A DNA stretch of 43,384 nucleotides from a bacterium (GCA_021780675.1 JAJXYH010000020.1:1-43384), one strand, 5' to 3'; counted from the first letter of the stretch, positions 8,752-15,666 are shown. The notes: generated from the sequence alone by a model not told the origin. Made by a program: numbers and translations.

Positions 8752-9138
8752 ATGAACTACCAAGCAAGAGAAATATATTATGCTTTTAAAGGAAAGCTTG
8801 TCGGAACCAAATTTATGAAAATTTGTGTTTGCGAAACTTTATCTAAAATGACGCCTGAAATAATTAATTTTATAACTTCAAACTGTTGGTTTTTTTCCTC
8901 CCTGGATGATGCATGGGCTTTTACATTTACGGGAAACGACTTAAAAGATAACCATTTAATTTTTCTAAGCGATGACCTCTTAAAAGAAGAACTAAATCAA
9001 ATATATTACTCTATTGCACATGAAATTGGACACGTAATGCTAAAACACAGAAACTCAACTCTTGTTAAACAAAGTAAGGTAGAAATTAAAATACAGGAAA
9101 AAGAAGCGGATATTTTTGCAAAACAATTTATATATTAG
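8752..9138 (+). CDS. ImmA/IrrE-like zinc metallopeptidase
   Basis: 128 residues. The C-terminal half carries the zincin motif HEIGH (H90-H94) followed by VMLKH and, further on, an acidic helix (KEADIFAKQF) of the type that supplies the third ligand in ImmA/IrrE (M78-like) peptidases. Such proteins often cleave a neighbouring repressor. The gene is divergent from the winged-helix regulator and shares its operator region, which fits a protease-repressor pair (inference). Extended -10 TGGTATAAT ends 6 nt before the ATG, so the transcript is probably leaderless. The 3-prime end overlaps the convergent zincin gene by 11 bp. Confidence 0.75.
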   Translation: MNYQAREIYYAFKGKLVGTKFMKICVCETLSKMTPEIINFITSNCWFFSSLDDAWAFTFTGNDLKDNHLIFLSDDLLKEELNQIYYSIAHEIGHVMLKHRNSTLVKQSKVEIKIQEKEADIFAKQFIY

Positions 9139-9490
9139 ATTTCCTTAGTTCCGCCTCCGTTAGGCCAAAATGATGTCCGATTTCATGCATTACCGTACTT
9201 CTAACTTGTGCAGTTATTTCTTCGTCTGTTCTTGCAACCCTTAAAATAGAGTTTTTAAAAATGGTTATTTTATCGGGAATATTACTGTAATAAATCCCTC
9301 TTTTTGTCTGCGGCACGCCTTCATAAAGTCCTAATAAAAGCCCCCGTGGAGGAACTTTTCCTTTCCAAAGCTGAAACGGTTTAGGATAATCTTTTACGGT
9401 TACGGAAACGTTATTTAATTTTTCTCCGAATTCTTTGGGTAAACTGTCCAAGGCATCGGCTACTAATTTGTTAAATCTTTTATCGTCCAT
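9128..9490 (-). CDS. Minimal zincin metallopeptidase (PF06262-type)
   Basis: 120 residues, the usual size for this family. It follows the family layout: an N-terminal helix (FNKLVADALDSLPKEFGEKL), a strand NVSVTVKDYP, the LLGLYEGVPQTKRG block, and the C-terminal HEIGHHFGL motif (H102-H107) followed by a short tail. These proteins are predicted zinc peptidases of unknown substrate. Extended -10 TGCTATAAT ends 6 nt before the ATG at 9490. The gene is convergent with the ImmA-like zincin and overlaps it by 11 bp; the two zincins are of different families. Confidence 0.85.
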   Translation of the reverse strand: MDDKRFNKLVADALDSLPKEFGEKLNNVSVTVKDYPKPFQLWKGKVPPRGLLLGLYEGVPQTKRGIYYSNIPDKITIFKNSILRVARTDEEITAQVRSTVMHEIGHHFGLTEAELRKSNI

Positions 9491-9515
9491 TAAAAAATTA
9501 TAGCACCGGAGTAAA

Positions 9516-10031
9516 TTATTGGTTTAACATCTTAGGTCCGCGGCCTCTTTGTACATTCCCAAAATTACTATGCTTATCACTATTATTTTGCATATACTGC
9601 CTCATAATCCCTTGCATCGGACCTCTTTTTAACCATAAATTATCTAAACCTGTTGCATCAATTAAAATTGCCGCAATAATAACCGCCGCTATAAAAAATG
9701 TAATTAACAAAAACGGATTGAATTTATAAGAAAAATCAAATTTTCTTAAAAAGAATATTCCTAATATTAGTCCCATTATTCCTAAAATTAATATCCACCA
9801 TGGAAAAGTACCAATAAGCAGTGTTAGTCTTACACCTTTCATCGGACCATTGGCTCTTATTAAAAAATCAATAAGACTAAATATAAAAACCGATGCGATT
9901 ATCGATAAAATAAGTCCTGCAAAGGTTAAGATACCTGCCAATACAAAATAAAACTTTGGTTTCATCGAAACCTTATCTTCCTTTATCTTCTCCATTACAT
10001 TTTTCTTTATATTTAATTTTTTGTATGACAT
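9516..10031 (-). CDS. Membrane protein next to the ECF sigma factor (possible anti-sigma)
   Basis: 171 residues: a 27-residue Lys-rich cytosolic N-terminus, then four probable membrane segments (about residues 28-52, 66-95 as two closely spaced spans, 105-125), then a polar, Arg/Met/Gly-rich tail (RGPMQGIMRQYMQNNSDKHS onward). Its ATG at 10031 lies 19 nt inside the sigma gene, so the two are translationally coupled. An ATG at 9995 is an alternative start. Partners located like this are often anti-sigma factors, but I see no zinc-binding anti-sigma motif, so this role is inference. Confidence 0.65.
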   Translation of the reverse strand: MSYKKLNIKKNVMEKIKEDKVSMKPKFYFVLAGILTFAGLILSIIASVFIFSLIDFLIRANGPMKGVRLTLLIGTFPWWILILGIMGLILGIFFLRKFDFSYKFNPFLLITFFIAAVIIAAILIDATGLDNLWLKRGPMQGIMRQYMQNNSDKHSNFGNVQRGRGPKMLNQ

Positions 10032-10558
10032 AATTTTTTCATTAGAGCTTTTGCTCTGTTTATTCTAACAGCAACTGTTCCCATCGGTAATCTTAGTATA
10101 TCGGAAATTTCTTCATAAGATTTTTCCTCTAAATAAAAAAGCTCTAAACTTTCCGCATACTTAATGTCCATTTTATTTAAACAGTCCCTAACCATTTGTT
10201 TTACTAATTTTTCATCCAATTCTTTTTCTAAATCCGTATCGCCCTTAACGTCAAAATCCTCAATCATTGGAATTTCCTTTTTATATTTTTTAATTATATT
10301 CAAACTTTCGTTATGAACAATCCTGTAAATCCAGCTTGAAAATTTTTTCTTTTCGTTAAACCCGTTTAGATTTACAAATGTTTTTATAAAAGACTCCTGT
10401 ACTACGTCGGCTGCTCTATCTTTATCATTTATAAGGTAAGTTGCGTATCTTAATAATTTTCCCTCGTATCTATCTACAACTTCCGAAAAAGCCTCCTTTT
10501 CTTTAGTCCTTATAAAAACGACCAATTGTTCATCGCTTAAGTTTTTAACATTCTGCAT
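10013..10558 (-). CDS. ECF-type RNA polymerase sigma factor
   Basis: 181 residues with the two domains of an extracytoplasmic-function sigma factor. Region 2 covers about residues 25-95 (LLRYATYLINDKDRAADVVQ, then SSWIYRIVHNESLNIIKK). Region 4 covers about 125-175 with a helix-turn-helix (YEEISDILRLPMGTVAVRIN). It would direct RNA polymerase to a small regulon. A motif ATGAAAGAAA-N14-TGTATTAA sits directly upstream (10568-10599) and recurs before the secreted-protein gene at 10660-11040, so autoregulation and that target are likely. Start at ATG 10558, with TAAAAT ending 6 nt before it. Confidence 0.92.
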   Translation of the reverse strand: MQNVKNLSDEQLVVFIRTKEKEAFSEVVDRYEGKLLRYATYLINDKDRAADVVQESFIKTFVNLNGFNEKKKFSSWIYRIVHNESLNIIKKYKKEIPMIEDFDVKGDTDLEKELDEKLVKQMVRDCLNKMDIKYAESLELFYLEEKSYEEISDILRLPMGTVAVRINRAKALMKKLCHTKN

Positions 10559-10567
10559 ACCTTTATT

Positions 10568-10597
10568 TTAATACAATTTAATGTTGGTTTTTCTTTC
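10568..10597 (-). promoter_or_regulatory. ECF-type promoter motif of the sigma factor gene
   Basis: Minus-strand GAAAGAAA (10597-10590), 14 nt, TGTATTAA (10575-10568). The same two blocks with identical spacing occur at 11063-11092. Initiation would fall a few nt before the sigma ATG. Confidence 0.65.
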
Positions 10598-10613
10598 ATT
10601 TATTTAGGGTACG

Positions 10614-10643
10614 CTAAAACCCCGAAAGTTTCCGGGGCTTTAG
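10614..10643 (-). terminator. Intrinsic terminator after the secreted-protein gene
   Basis: An 11-bp stem (10614-10624 with 10633-10643, one G-T pair on the minus strand, 8-nt loop) with a CCCCG core and a TTTTAG 3-prime side. It lies 17 nt beyond the stop at 10660 and also separates this gene from the sigma operon promoter. Confidence 0.75.
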
Positions 10644-10659
10644 TTTATGGTAATTAAAT

Positions 10660-11040
10660 TTACCATTGGTTTCGGTGCATACCCATTCCGCCTTGTTGGT
10701 ATCCGGAACCGTCGTGAAGTCCTAATCCAAGGTTTTGTCTAATTTGATTAGCTTCATGGATCCTCCCTTCTTCTGCTAACTGGTGTGCTTTTGCAAACTG
10801 CGCAAAATTATTCGCGTTTACAACCTGAGTAACCCTTCCTCTGCCATTCATCAGTTCGCTCCAAGCCACAAAGTCGTTTGATTCAAACGCTTTATCCATT
10901 AAAGCTTCGCGTTCCTGTGTATGATATGGTCCTTCAACAGTCGGGTCACCTCTGTATGCAAATGCGCTGTTTGTAGTACTTGCTGCTAAACCGCCTAAAA
11001 TTACGGTTGCAATTGTTAGCCCTAATAATGTTTTTTTCAT
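10660..11040 (-). CDS. Secreted small protein of the ECF regulon
   Basis: 126 residues from the ATG at 11040, chosen because AAAGGAGGTGA lies 8 nt upstream. A Sec signal peptide (MKKTLLGLTIATVILGGLAA then a small-residue stretch ending SAFA) is followed by a mature part starting YRGDPTVEGPYHT. The mature part is helical and contains repeats of Asn/Gln/Glu (FAQFAKAHQLAEEGRIHEAN, then a QIRQNLGLGLHDG segment) and a Gly/Met/His-rich end (GGMGMHRNQW), which might bind metal. It has the size of Spy/CpxP-like periplasmic stress proteins, but I cannot show homology. The promoter copy at 11063-11092 ties it to the sigma factor. Confidence 0.8.
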   Translation of the reverse strand: MKKTLLGLTIATVILGGLAASTTNSAFAYRGDPTVEGPYHTQEREALMDKAFESNDFVAWSELMNGRGRVTQVVNANNFAQFAKAHQLAEEGRIHEANQIRQNLGLGLHDGSGYQQGGMGMHRNQW

Positions 11041-11062
11041 GTTATTCACCTCCTTTCTACTC

Positions 11063-11092
11063 TTAATACAACAGATGGGTTAAATTTCTTTC
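11063..11092 (-). promoter_or_regulatory. ECF-type promoter motif of the secreted-protein gene
   Basis: GAAAGAAA (11092-11085), 14 nt, TGTATTAA (11070-11063): both blocks and spacing equal those before the sigma gene, while the spacer differs. A transcript would start near 11056 and carry a short leader holding the strong ribosome site. Confidence 0.7.
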
Positions 11093-11129
11093 ATATAAAT
11101 TACAATCTTATTAATGTTATAATAAACAA

Positions 11130-11696
11130 ATGGTAGACTGGCATAAACATCATTTTCGCTACGACGAAACTACAAGAAGAAAAAATCAAAATCCAAAAGA
11201 AATTTTAATATCAAACGGGTTGAAAAAAGACATGATCTGTATAGATTTAGGCTCCAATGACGGTTTTTTTACTATTCCGGCGGCAAAGATAGTTGGAAGT
11301 AAAGGAAAAGTTTATGCTTTAGATGTAAATAAGGAAGCAGTAAACGAACTTATACAAAAAGCAAAAATGGAAAATCTAACTAATATCAGCGCGAGTGTCG
11401 GCGAAGCGGAAAACTTTAGTCTTGAAAATGTAAAAGCGGATTTTGTTTTTTTGGGAATGGTTTTACACGATTTTTATAACCCTACCCTTTCATTATCTAA
11501 TGCCTACAAATCGCTAAAAAAGGGCGGCAAATTGGTTAATTTTGACTGGAAGAAAACAGATACTCTAATGGGTCCTCCGTTTGCAAAAAGACTAAGCGAA
11601 GAAGAAGTTTCCGGACTTTTGAAAAAAACCGGATTTACCAATATCGAAGTAAAAAGTTATTCCGATAACTACTATATAATTACTGCAAATACTTAA
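11130..11696 (+). CDS. Class I SAM-dependent methyltransferase
   Basis: 188 residues with the Rossmann SAM-binding motif ICIDLGSNDGFFTIPAA (motif I, about residues 36-52), the acidic end of strand 2 (VYALDVN), and motif post-II/III (DFVFLGMVLHDF, SLKKGGKLVNFDW). The size and the motif pattern resemble the UbiE/Arsenite-methyltransferase-like group of small soluble enzymes; the substrate cannot be read from sequence. Extended -10 TGTTATAAT ends 6 nt before the ATG. The end overlaps the convergent membrane gene by 4 bp. Confidence 0.85.
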   Translation: MVDWHKHHFRYDETTRRKNQNPKEILISNGLKKDMICIDLGSNDGFFTIPAAKIVGSKGKVYALDVNKEAVNELIQKAKMENLTNISASVGEAENFSLENVKADFVFLGMVLHDFYNPTLSLSNAYKSLKKGGKLVNFDWKKTDTLMGPPFAKRLSEEEVSGLLKKTGFTNIEVKSYSDNYYIITANT

Positions 11697-12196
11697 TTTT
11701 TATTTTTTAAAAATAAAATTGCTCCTCCAATAATTATTAGTGTTGAACAAACTAATGGAGTTATAATCGGTCCAACCCAGGCAACCGGAATTAAAAAATA
11801 AACATCCAAATCAAATATGCTTTTTGGCCAACCCACCAAAACCATAAGAAAAACGTAATAAAAAATATCCCAAAAACCAAAAGCTACAAGAAAAGCTCCG
11901 ATTCTTTGTTTAATATTAGTGCCCGAAAGATAAGCAACACATAAAAGCATAATAATCGTTGAAAATTCCCTAAAACTTTCTATGGTCGCAATATGGAAAT
12001 TAAGCAAAACGGGATTTTTAGGGGAAAGAAAAGCTATTGCATACAAATTTAAATAAACGGTTGCATTTTTAAGTGAGGCCAATCCGTAATTTGAAACAAC
12101 AGACGGATCAATAAGCTGTCTTAGATAAGTTACTACAATTGCTTCCAAGAGCCCGAAGGAAATTCCAAATACAATTATTGCAGTTAGCTTCTTCAT
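11693..12196 (-). CDS. Conserved multi-span membrane protein
   Basis: 167 residues with about five hydrophobic segments: residues 3-24, 38-58, 73-93, 98-122 and 133-163. A conserved-looking block FWDIFYYVFLMVLVGWPKSI followed by FLIPVAWVGPII is familiar from uncharacterised membrane proteins, but I cannot name a function. TATAAT (12208-12203) ends 6 nt before the ATG at 12196, and the spacer also contains GGAG. It is monocistronic between two convergent or divergent neighbours. Confidence 0.75.
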   Translation of the reverse strand: MKKLTAIIVFGISFGLLEAIVVTYLRQLIDPSVVSNYGLASLKNATVYLNLYAIAFLSPKNPVLLNFHIATIESFREFSTIIMLLCVAYLSGTNIKQRIGAFLVAFGFWDIFYYVFLMVLVGWPKSIFDLDVYFLIPVAWVGPIITPLVCSTLIIIGGAILFLKNKN

Positions 12197-12271
12197 ACTC
12201 CGATTATAAACACCAAAAACTTATATTAACCTGAATTTTTTAAGCTATTTTTAAATAAAGATTTTTTTTGC

Positions 12272-12300
12272 TTGAAATATAAACCTTCTTGTAATAGAAT
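12272..12300 (+). promoter_or_regulatory. Promoter of the 57-residue plus-strand ORF
   Basis: TTGAAA (12272-12277), 17-nt spacer, TAGAAT (12295-12300), followed 10 nt later by an ATG at 12311. It supports the downstream ORF being expressed. Confidence 0.5.
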
Positions 12301-12310
12301 GGTAAATCTT

Positions 12311-12481
12311 ATGCCAAAACTTGAAGCACGTTCTATGCCAATGGGACCAAATGAAATTAGAAAAATTATACCGGTTATGATTGGGGTTTCTGTAGAAACT
12401 GTTCAAAAGCCCGCAGCAATTACACAGGGTGAAAAACCAACATTACCTACAAAAATGACCGCAAATTTTCTGTGCGAATAA
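12311..12481 (+). CDS. Small ORF, 56 residues, unknown
   Basis: Starts MPKLEARSMPMGPNEIRKII and continues with a short hydrophobic stretch (PVMIGVSVETV) and a polar Thr/Lys-rich end. In-frame upstream ATGs exist (12272, 12299), but a promoter at 12272-12300 makes 12311 the best start. The ORF fills the gap between two minus-strand genes and is followed by a weak AT-rich hairpin with T7 (12491-12523). The codon pattern is acceptable and the opposite strand is broken by stops. No family is recognised. Confidence 0.45.
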   Translation: MPKLEARSMPMGPNEIRKIIPVMIGVSVETVQKPAAITQGEKPTLPTKMTANFLCE

Positions 12482-12490
12482 ATTATTCCG

Positions 12491-12523
12491 CTTAACTTTT
12501 TAGAGGCAAATTTAAGTTTTTTT
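12491..12523 (+). terminator. Weak terminator after the small plus-strand ORF
   Basis: Arms CTTAACTTT (12491-12499) and AAATTTAAG (12508-12516), one mismatch, then T7. The stem is AT-rich and therefore weak. It overlaps the last codons of the convergent gene. Confidence 0.35.
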
Positions 12524-12916
12524 AAGATCTAAGAGATAAAATTTCTGAATAAGTAAAATTAACACAAGTTCTAATATTCCTACAGAAAAATATAGAGTTT
12601 GCAAAACCGAAGACTTTCCAATAATATACATTTCGGTAAATATCCAAATAAGCAAACCAAAAGCGGCAATTGCACTAATTTCCAGTTTAAAAACTTTATT
12701 TTTTAAAGTTAAAAATCCTGCCAACAAATGCAGTCCCCCGACTACAAAAATTAAAATAAGTCCGGGAATTAAAAAGGATGTAAATGGTGAATTTTTTAAA
12801 TACGGAATTGGCATACCTAAACCGTTTGTCAAAACGAGCTGAACTCCACTTGATGCGGAAGTAATTCCTACGAAAATCTCCAAAATAATAAGTCCCCAAC
12901 TTAAAACTTTTTGCAT
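12512..12916 (-). CDS. Four-span membrane protein, DoxX-like in layout
   Basis: 134 residues with four hydrophobic segments (about 5-28, 46-70, 78-100, 105-128). The layout and size match small DoxX/DUF-type membrane proteins, but no diagnostic residues are seen. Extended -10 TGCTATAAT (hexamer 12931-12926) ends 9 nt before the ATG at 12916. The neighbour upstream is the divergent zinc-ribbon gene, whose own -10 lies only 65 bp away. The function is unknown. Confidence 0.7.
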   Translation of the reverse strand: MQKVLSWGLIILEIFVGITSASSGVQLVLTNGLGMPIPYLKNSPFTSFLIPGLILIFVVGGLHLLAGFLTLKNKVFKLEISAIAAFGLLIWIFTEMYIIGKSSVLQTLYFSVGILELVLILLIQKFYLLDLKKT

Positions 12917-12981
12917 ACTTGGTTAATTATAGCATTTAAAGTTGCCCAAGCATAAGCTTAAAATTTATGTTACAATACATT

Positions 12982-13461
12982 ATGAGAGATTTTCAAAGAG
13001 GAAGACGAAACGACAGCCGAGGCGGCGGAGATTTTAGAAGAAGAGACTACGACAGACCCCAGGAAATGTTTAGAACAATTTGTAGTAACTGCGGAAAAGA
13101 TTGCGAAGTCCCTTTTAAACCAACCGGTGAAAAACCTGTTTATTGCAGGGAATGTTTTCAAAAAATGGGCGGAAACGGAAGAGACGATAGGGGTCCAAGA
13201 AGAGATAATTTTAGCAGAAGGCCGGAATTTGAAAGAAGAGACGACAGAAAAAGTGAACACTCAAGCAATGATCAGTTTGTGGCTTTAAATTCAAAACTCG
13301 ATAGAATCATAGACTTATTAACTCCAAAACAAGTACCCGTTGGGAAAGCTATCGAAGTAGAGACACCAGTTGAAACTTTAGCCGAAGTACCTGTTAAGGC
13401 AAAAGCAAAGCCAAAAAAGAAAAAAGTTGTAGCAGTCCCCGAAGAAACCCCGCAAGAATAA
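12982..13461 (+). CDS. CxxC zinc-ribbon protein with RG-rich flanks
   Basis: 159 residues from ATG 12982; TACAAT ends 5 nt before it, so the in-frame ATG at 12967 is rejected because it lies upstream of the -10. A single zinc ribbon, CSNCGKDCEVPFKPTGEKPV then YCRECF (four Cys in two CxxC pairs), is flanked by Arg/Gly/Asp-rich disordered segments resembling RGG boxes. Then come a short amphipathic helix (NSKLDRIIDLL) and a Lys/Pro/Glu/Val-rich tail. This CxxC family is frequent in CPR genomes. RG repeats suggest RNA or ribosome binding, but that is inference. Confidence 0.85.
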   Translation: MRDFQRGRRNDSRGGGDFRRRDYDRPQEMFRTICSNCGKDCEVPFKPTGEKPVYCRECFQKMGGNGRDDRGPRRDNFSRRPEFERRDDRKSEHSSNDQFVALNSKLDRIIDLLTPKQVPVGKAIEVETPVETLAEVPVKAKAKPKKKKVVAVPEETPQE

Positions 13462-13490
13462 AATTGCTTTATCACTTATAAGGTTCCATG

Positions 13491-14038
13491 CTAAATATAG
13501 TATACCTTAGACATACTAAGGGGGTGATAGACTTTGGATAAAATAGTTAAATATTTATATTTGTGAATGCGTAGTCGACTTGAAAAAAAACGTTGCCAAA
13601 ATATAAAAAGTTCAGTAATAAAAAAGAATTTTGTGTAATCCGTTGTACTTAAGTTCCCTACTTGATCTCTTAATAGTGATAAGTCTGAAATTAGTTTGTA
13701 ATTTACCACTGTTAAGTTATTTATTAACCAATCTTGTATTCTCAATATTTGTCGTATTTTGTGATCATTCACAATTTGAGGTTGACCAAAATTATGATCT
13801 TAAACAATACAGGTGTATTTAATCTCGTTGTGGTGACTTATATATTTAATAATTTTTACCCTATCTTCAAACGAAATATTATTACCCTTAATTATATTAA
13901 ATCCATTATTAAAGTTTGTATTTATAAACTCTTGAAACCTTTGCCGTTCTTCATCTGTCACAGTAACTAAAGTTACTAGTCTGAACTATTTCCGGAATTA
14001 GTATTAAAATCTCCTATTTCGTCAACTCTAATTAGCAT
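13491..14038 (-). pseudogene. Probable decayed ORF with one frameshift and one in-frame stop
   Basis: The 681 bp between 13462 and 14142 hold no intact gene. On the minus strand, an ATG at 14038 opens MLIRVDEIGDFNTNSGNSSD and stops near 13978. The next frame continues at once with VTVTDEERQRFQEFINTNFN and runs to a TAA at 13802-13800, after which the same frame stays open to 13491 (DHNFGQPQIVNDHKIRQILR and on). The composition is protein-like until about 13620, then turns hydrophobic and less convincing. A good promoter (TTGAGT, 17 nt, TATAAT at 14088-14060) reads into it. A hairpin AGTAAC-TTTA-GTTACT sits at the frameshift. No family is recognised. Confidence 0.45.
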
Positions 14039-14059
14039 ATATTAGTATCAAAAAGCTCA

Positions 14060-14088
14060 ATTATAATTTAGTTTTATCCTTGACTCAA
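14060..14088 (-). promoter_or_regulatory. Promoter reading into the decayed ORF
   Basis: Minus-strand TTGAGT (14088-14083), 17-nt spacer, TATAAT (14065-14060). The leader to the ATG at 14038 would be about 15 nt. Confidence 0.55.
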
Positions 14089-14142
14089 TGTCACACAATC
14101 TATGGTGAATGCAACAAAACTTTATTGTGTTAAACTAGTTGG

Positions 14143-14424
14143 GTGAAAAAAATTTATAAAGATCCATATTTTGTTTATATCGTTGAGTGTGCAGACGGCA
14201 CACTCTACACTGGGATTTCGAATAATTTGGTAAGAAGATTAAGACAGCACAATGGCGAAATAGTAGGAGGAGCATTTTACACTCAAAATAAAAGGCCAGT
14301 CAGATTAATATATAAGGAGGAGTACAAAACACACTTGGAAGCCGCAAGAAGGGAAATTGAAATAAAAAGCTGGACAAGAGAAAGAAAATTACTTCGGTTA
14401 GGCCTCAGTACTGCGGAAAAATAA
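14143..14424 (+). CDS. GIY-YIG domain protein (YhbQ/UPF0213-like)
   Basis: 93 residues, almost entirely the GIY-YIG fold: YFVYIVECADGTLYTGISNN (the paired Y-V-Y and Y-T-G motif), NLVRRLRQHN with the catalytic-type Arg, and EAARREIEIKSWTRERKLLR, which supplies the conserved Glu and the E-x-x-x-K-x-W signature of the small UPF0213 group. These proteins are predicted nucleases of unknown target, possibly in repair. The start is GTG at 14143; TAAACT ends exactly 6 nt before it. It is monocistronic on the plus strand. Confidence 0.88.
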   Translation: MKKIYKDPYFVYIVECADGTLYTGISNNLVRRLRQHNGEIVGGAFYTQNKRPVRLIYKEEYKTHLEAARREIEIKSWTRERKLLRLGLSTAEK

Positions 14425-14515
14425 ATTTTTCCTTGAAAAGAGAACTTGAGGTAAAATAACTTACCTGAAAGAACAAAATACAACTAATAGAAACTGTTTC
14501 TCAAGCCCTGGGTTC

Positions 14516-14656
14516 TTAAGGCTCGGGTTGGACTTGGAGTTGTTGATCCAAATTTAACTTCTTCACTTCTTTTCTAAAATGCATCATTACTAAAACCGGC
14601 ATGATAACTATTAATAATATTGCAATAACAACTAATACAAAAGTTATAAAAATCAT
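14516..14656 (-). CDS. Small membrane protein coupled to the cupredoxin
   Basis: 46 residues: one N-terminal membrane helix (MIFITFVLVVIAILLIVIMP onward) followed by a cytosolic Lys/Glu/Gln tail ending QVQPEP. Its ATG overlaps the cupredoxin stop as ATGA (14656-14653), a classic translational coupling, which makes it very likely a real gene and a partner of the cupredoxin. No family is recognised; it is too short for common gene-calling limits. Confidence 0.75.
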   Translation of the reverse strand: MIFITFVLVVIAILLIVIMPVLVMMHFRKEVKKLNLDQQLQVQPEP

Positions 14657-15165
14657 TTAACTATAAGCGCTCCGACCATGCCTTTATCCGCATGTCCAGG
14701 GACCGTACAAAGGAATTTATATGTGCCCGCAGCATCTGCGGTAAAGACAATTGTATCCTGCTGCCCGGACTGAACTGTTTTGGTAGCAACATTTAAGTCG
14801 GTGATTGTTAAATTATGCGGGAATTTCCCGTTATTTTTAAAAGTTACTTCTACCTTATCCCCTTTATTTAGGGTAAGGGTTGAGGGTGTAAAAGCAAAAT
14901 CCGTTCCGGTAATTGTAACCTGTTTAACCTTTGTCATTACTTCCTGTTTTGCGGTAGCAGCCGGCCTGGAAGTTTCTTGCGTCTGGGAGGGATGTAATAG
15001 ACTTGATCCTTTAGATAGAAAGAAGAAATAACCGACAGAAATAAGAATAACAATGGAAGCGACAATTAAAATGATTAACCAGGGGGAATTTGATCTTTGA
15101 GGTGCAGTAAGATTTGTCTCATTTACATCTTCCATAGCTTTACAGATTTTAACCTCGAACGCCAT
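14653..15165 (-). CDS. Membrane-anchored cupredoxin (type 1 copper protein)
   Basis: 170 residues. A short cytosolic N-terminus is followed by one membrane helix (about 29-51, WLIILIVASIVILISVGYFF), a Ser/Thr/Gln linker, and one cupredoxin domain (about 75-170). The type 1 copper ligands are visible: H117 in FPHNL, then C153, H158 and M163 in FLCTVPGHADKGM. It would carry electrons at the outer face of the membrane. An internal ATG (MEDVNETN, 15135) is an alternative start. The small membrane protein behind it is coupled by ATGA overlap. No cytochrome or oxidase gene is nearby, so its partner is unknown. Confidence 0.9.
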   Translation of the reverse strand: MAFEVKICKAMEDVNETNLTAPQRSNSPWLIILIVASIVILISVGYFFFLSKGSSLLHPSQTQETSRPAATAKQEVMTKVKQVTITGTDFAFTPSTLTLNKGDKVEVTFKNNGKFPHNLTITDLNVATKTVQSGQQDTIVFTADAAGTYKFLCTVPGHADKGMVGALIVK

Positions 15166-15254
15166 ACCTGTATGTAATCCAAATCACAATATTCAAGCAC
15201 TTTTTATAAGCAGTGTATTTTAGGCGTTTAATACAACTTGCGTTGCGCTGCACG

Positions 15255-15614
15255 CTATTGATAATTGGTGTATTTGAGGTGTTTGCCCTTTGCTTTTCTG
15301 ACAGGATATTTTTTCTCATTTTTTCGCATTTTTGCTTTAAAAGCCTTTTTTATATCAATATTAAAATCGTGTGCTATTAGTAATATCCAATATAAGCTGT
15401 CCGAAAGCTCCTCGCCTACTTCTTTTTTGTGTTTTATTAAATGTTCATCCATTTCTTCTTTTGTTTTCCACAAAAAATGCTCTAACACTTCCGATGTTTC
15501 TAAAGATAAAGCAACCGCTAAGTCTTTTGCATTATGAAATTGCTTCCAGTTTCTTTTATCCCGGTGCTTAATGATAATATCCGTTAATTCTTGTATATCC
15601 GACTTGGATTTCAC
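15255..15614 (-). CDS. MazG-like nucleotide pyrophosphohydrolase
   Basis: 119 residues, an all-alpha NTP pyrophosphatase of the small MazG-like/iMazG type. The metal-binding pattern is present: AVALSLETSEVLEHF in helix 1-2 and EVGEELSDSLYWILLIAHDF for the E-x-x-D part. These enzymes hydrolyse (d)NTPs to NMP and PPi, often for house-cleaning. The start is GTG at 15614, with extended -10 TGTTATAAT ending 7 nt before it. It is divergent from alaS; the two -10 boxes lie only 25 bp apart. Confidence 0.88.
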   Translation of the reverse strand: MKSKSDIQELTDIIIKHRDKRNWKQFHNAKDLAVALSLETSEVLEHFLWKTKEEMDEHLIKHKKEVGEELSDSLYWILLIAHDFNIDIKKAFKAKMRKNEKKYPVRKAKGKHLKYTNYQ

Positions 15615-15666
15615 AAGGCGGATTATAACACAAAATAAATATGTGTTTCTGCTATAATTTAGCTTA

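Noticed and set aside
13734-13970. Plus-strand ORFs of 63-78 codons in the 13.5-14.1 kb gap
   Set aside because: No ribosome site or usable -10, and hydrophobic, low-information translations; the minus strand reads more like (decayed) coding sequence.
14451-14468. Hairpin AGGTAA/TTACCT after the GIY-YIG gene
   Set aside because: Short stem without a T tract on either strand; not convincing as a terminator.
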